This document shows positions 13,938-16,727 of a DNA stretch of 16,727 nt, piece after piece (the first letter of the stretch is position 1; each line of letters opens with the position of its first letter). The DNA is from Thioploca sp. Lineage in GTDB: Bacteria > Pseudomonadota > Gammaproteobacteria > Beggiatoales > Beggiatoaceae. Position numbers and translations under genes: made by a program. The DNA lies in the NCBI GenBank assembly GCA_011371325.1, contig DRQV01000123.1, positions 1 through 16,727 on the forward strand, written 5' to 3'. The notes beneath the pieces are model-generated. The model had not been told where the DNA came from. It saw only the letters and a program-made list of their open reading frames with translations, and made no database searches.

Positions 13938-16706
13938 ATGGCTGAAGTGACTGTAAGACAATTTGCTAATAAATTAGAAATTCCCATTGAACGTTTGTTA
14001 ACCCAATTGGGTCAAGCCGGGCTGCCAGCAAAAGCAGCTGACGATAACATTAATGAGAAAGAAAAAAACCAACTCTTAACTTATTTACGTCACATCCATG
14101 GGAAAGAGGATGATATTGACCAAGAAATATCTGCTAGTCCAAAAAAAATTACTCTTAAACGTAAAACTACTAGCGAGCTTAAAGTAGCTAATTCAACTGG
14201 ACGTACAAAAACGGTTCATGTTGAGGTAAGAAAAAAGCGAACTTATGTTAAACGTACTCCAAAAGTAACTGAGCTTGAAAAAGAGGTAATAGTAGATAAA
14301 CAATCAGATAACGTTCCTACTCCTGTAAAGAATATTCCTGAAAAAAATAATGTTAAAGCAACTCCTAAAGTTGTAGTAAAAGATGATAAGGTAAAGTCTA
14401 CTACAAAAATCACTAAGTCTGTGGTTAAAAAACATCCAGCTAAGTCAAATGTAGCCAATTCTAAGAGAACAGATACACCAGTTAAAACTACAATAAAAGT
14501 TAGGACTAGAAAACGTCCAACAAAGTATGAAGCAATGGACTCAGGCACTGTAAAAATTAAAACAAAAAAGCGTGAACCCATACAACCTGTAGTTGTAGAA
14601 CCAGAAAAAAAGGCTACGGCTAAACCTAAAGTTACTAAGAAATCTGTAACTAATTCAGATGAACCTAATAAAGTAATTCCAACACCTAAAACTAATAAAA
14701 AACAACCTGTTGTTAAATCTAATCCAAAGACTTCATCTAACACTACTGTTAAAGCAAAAGATGATAAACCTTTTAAAAAGCCATCTCCACAACGTAAACG
14801 AGGGGATAAAACTAAGTCTAATAACAGAAAATTAGAATTAGATCGAGAAGGCAACAGGAAAGATTATGTGGGGAAAAAACGAGGTAGTAAGCAACAATAT
14901 GTCAGGCCGTCTGAACTTCAACATGGAAGTTTTCGCAAACCAACTGTACCAGTCATTCATGAAGTGTTATTGCCAGAAACTATAACTGTTGCTGAATTGG
15001 CCCAAAAGATGTCAGTAAAAGCAGCTGCAGTCATCAAAACTACCATGAAAATGGGAACAATGGTAACTATCAACCAAATTTTGGATCAGGAAACTGCTAC
15101 TATTATTGTAGAAGAGATGGGACATACTCCTAAACTTTTGAAAGAAAATGAAATAGAAACTGGCTTAATGCAAACTGGTCAACAATCTGGCAAACAAGTA
15201 TCCCGTTTTCCTGTGGTTACCATAATGGGTCATGTTGATCATGGTAAAACTTCCCTACTAGATTATATCAGAGTAACCAAAGTTGCAGATGGAGAAGCTG
15301 GTGGTATTACCCAACATATTGGTGCTTATCATGTTGACACTCCAAAAGGTAGTATATGCTTTTTAGACACGCCAGGACATGCTGCTTTTACTGCAATGCG
15401 AGCTAGAGGTGCTAAAGTAACTGATATTGTAATTTTAGTAGTAGCTGCAGATGACGGAGTTATGCCACAAACAATGGAAGCTATTCAGCATGCTAAAGCG
15501 GCTTCTGTACCATTGATAGTTGCTCTAAATAAAATTGATAAACCAAATGCTGATCAAGATCGAGTAAAGCAAGAATTAGTTGCTAAAGAAGTTATTCCAG
15601 AAGATTGGGGTGGAGATACTATATTTGTACCAGTATCTGCTAAAACTGGAGCTGGAGTTGATGATTTATTAGATGCTATTTTATTGCAATCTGAAATGTT
15701 AGAACTTACTACTGTTGCTGAAGGCCATGCAACTGGAGTAATTGTCGAATCACGTTTAGATAAGGGACGTGGAGTAGTGGCAACAGTTTTAATCCAAAGT
15801 GGTGTATTAAGTAAAGGTGATATTTTACTAGCTGGTAGAGAATTTGGTCGAGTACGAGCTATGTTGAATGAAAATGGAAAACCGATAGCTGAAGCTGGTC
15901 CATCTATACCAGTTGAAGTATTGGGTTTATCTGGAGTTCCTAATGCTGGAGATGAAGTTGTAGTAGTACCGAATGAACGAAAAGCTAGAGAAATTGCTTT
16001 ATTTAGACAAGGTAAATATCGTGATGTTAGGTTAGCTCGTCAGCAAGCAGCTAAATTAGAAAATATGTTTGCTCAAATGCAAGCTGGTCAAGTTGGTACT
16101 CTCAAAGTTGTATTAAAAGCTGATGTACATGGATCAGTTGAGGCATTATCAGAAGCATTAACTAAATTATCTACTGATGAAGTTCAAGTAAATATTGTTG
16201 CCAGTGGAGTTGGTGGTATTACTGAATCTGATGCAAATTTAGCTGTTGCTTCCGGGGCAATTATTATTGGTTTTAATGTGCGAGCTAATATTGGAGCTAA
16301 ACGATTAATTCAAGATGAAGATATTGATTTGCATTATTATAGTATAATTTATGAAGCCATAGATGAAGTCAAGAAAGCTTTAAGCGGTATGTTGGCTCCT
16401 GAAGAAGTAGAAACAATTATTGGACTGGCAGAAGTTAGACAAGTATTCCGTTCACCTAAGTTTGGATTAGTTGCTGGTTGTATGGTAGCAGATGGGCTTA
16501 TCAAACGTAGTAACCCTATTCGAGTATTGCGGGATAATGTGGTAATTTTTGAAGGTGAATTAGATTCTTTACGTCGCTTTAAAGAAGATGTGCAAGAAGT
16601 CAAGTATGGTATGGAATGTGGTATTGGTGTGAAAAATTATAGTGATGTAAAAGTTGGTGATCAGATTGAAATTTATGAAAGAAAAATGGTTGCTAGAACG
16701 CTTTAG
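13938..16706 (+). CDS. infB: Translation initiation factor IF-2
   Basis: A 922-residue GTPase (E. coli 890) that brings formyl-Met-tRNA to the 30S subunit and drives subunit joining. Domains: a first IF2_N domain (1 to about 55), a long Lys/Thr/Pro/Val-rich flexible linker (about 60-330), and a second IF2_N domain (about 345-400, [20 protein letters not shown]). The G domain carries G1 GHVDHGKT (431-438), G3 DTPGH (477-481) and G4 NKID (531-534). Domains II, III and the C-terminal fMet-tRNA-binding domain follow, ending [11 protein letters not shown]. All GTPase motifs are intact. No clear ribosome site precedes the ATG. The 203-bp gap after nusA is long for this operon and carries two inverted repeats. 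Confidence 0.98.
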   Translation: MAEVTVRQFANKLEIPIERLLTQLGQAGLPAKAADDNINEKEKNQLLTYLRHIHGKEDDIDQEISASPKKITLKRKTTSELKVANSTGRTKTVHVEVRKKRTYVKRTPKVTELEKEVIVDKQSDNVPTPVKNIPEKNNVKATPKVVVKDDKVKSTTKITKSVVKKHPAKSNVANSKRTDTPVKTTIKVRTRKRPTKYEAMDSGTVKIKTKKREPIQPVVVEPEKKATAKPKVTKKSVTNSDEPNKVIPTPKTNKKQPVVKSNPKTSSNTTVKAKDDKPFKKPSPQRKRGDKTKSNNRKLELDREGNRKDYVGKKRGSKQQYVRPSELQHGSFRKPTVPVIHEVLLPETITVAELAQKMSVKAAAVIKTTMKMGTMVTINQILDQETATIIVEEMGHTPKLLKENEIETGLMQTGQQSGKQVSRFPVVTIMGHVDHGKTSLLDYIRVTKVADGEAGGITQHIGAYHVDTPKGSICFLDTPGHAAFTAMRARGAKVTDIVILVVAADDGVMPQTMEAIQHAKAASVPLIVALNKIDKPNADQDRVKQELVAKEVIPEDWGGDTIFVPVSAKTGAGVDDLLDAILLQSEMLELTTVAEGHATGVIVESRLDKGRGVVATVLIQSGVLSKGDILLAGREFGRVRAMLNENGKPIAEAGPSIPVEVLGLSGVPNAGDEVVVVPNERKAREIALFRQGKYRDVRLARQQAAKLENMFAQMQAGQVGTLKVVLKADVHGSVEALSEALTKLSTDEVQVNIVASGVGGITESDANLAVASGAIIIGFNVRANIGAKRLIQDEDIDLHYYSIIYEAIDEVKKALSGMLAPEEVETIIGLAEVRQVFRSPKFGLVAGCMVADGLIKRSNPIRVLRDNVVIFEGELDSLRRFKEDVQEVKYGMECGIGVKNYSDVKVGDQIEIYERKMVARTL

Positions 16707-16724
16707 TTAAGCTAAAGATCATTC

Positions 16725-16727
16725 ATG
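16725..16727 (+). other. Possible start codon of the next operon gene (usually rbfA)
   Basis: The window ends on an ATG 18 bp after the infB stop. In gammaproteobacteria rbfA commonly follows infB at a short distance. No coding residues are visible, so this is inference from gene order only. Confidence 0.3.

Noticed and set aside
14243..14854. 203-residue open frame on the - strand
   Set aside because: It is antisense to the low-complexity Lys/Thr/Val linker of IF-2; its Thr/Leu/Val/Ser-rich sequence is a composition shadow with no start signal.

Overview
This is AT-rich bacterial DNA from what looks like a gammaproteobacterium. The rimP-nusA-infB core operon, the gammaproteobacterial form of NusA (two C-terminal acidic repeats), an IF2 with a duplicated N-terminal domain, the bifunctional PbpC and DapC all fit that class. 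The AT bias, the repeat-rich spacers, the class IIIb adenylate cyclase and the stand-alone CheW-like protein remind me of large sulfur bacteria of the Beggiatoa/Thiotrichales group. That placement comes from memory of gene style, not from a search.

Layout. (1) 2-1564, + strand: the 3' part of a membrane Cache-HAMP-adenylate cyclase whose start lies outside the window. (2) 8082-1689, - strand: six co-directional genes, read in the order coiled-coil lipoprotein, S41 protease, thiE, hemL, pbpC, cytochrome b561. The gaps are 22-131 bp, so this is probably one or two transcription units. They serve the envelope (lipoprotein, protease, peptidoglycan synthase), cofactor synthesis (thiamine, haem) and one haem-dependent membrane electron carrier. 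(3) 8083-9035: about 950 bp without genes, holding a 13-copy, roughly 20-bp tandem array of phased A-tracts, a small GC-rich hairpin cluster, homopolymer-rich DNA, and short direct repeats ahead of the next operon. (4) 9036-10225, + strand: a CheW-like protein gene overlapping by 4 bp a gene for a predicted outer-membrane beta-barrel, closed by a hairpin terminator. (5) 11470-10283, - strand: dapC (lysine and peptidoglycan precursor). (6) 11587-16706, + strand: rimP, nusA and infB behind a well-formed sigma70 promoter and an attenuator-like leader. The nusA-infB gap is unusually long and carries a hairpin and a 75-80 bp inverted-repeat element. The window ends on an ATG that may be the start of the next gene, usually rbfA.

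Most genes are standard housekeeping genes. The most unusual material is the curved-DNA-like minisatellite and neighbouring repeats at 8241-8800, the CheW-like/outer-membrane-barrel pair, the lipoprotein-S41 protease pair, and the inverted-repeat element inside the translation operon. No CRISPR array, transposase, phage gene, rRNA or tRNA was found.
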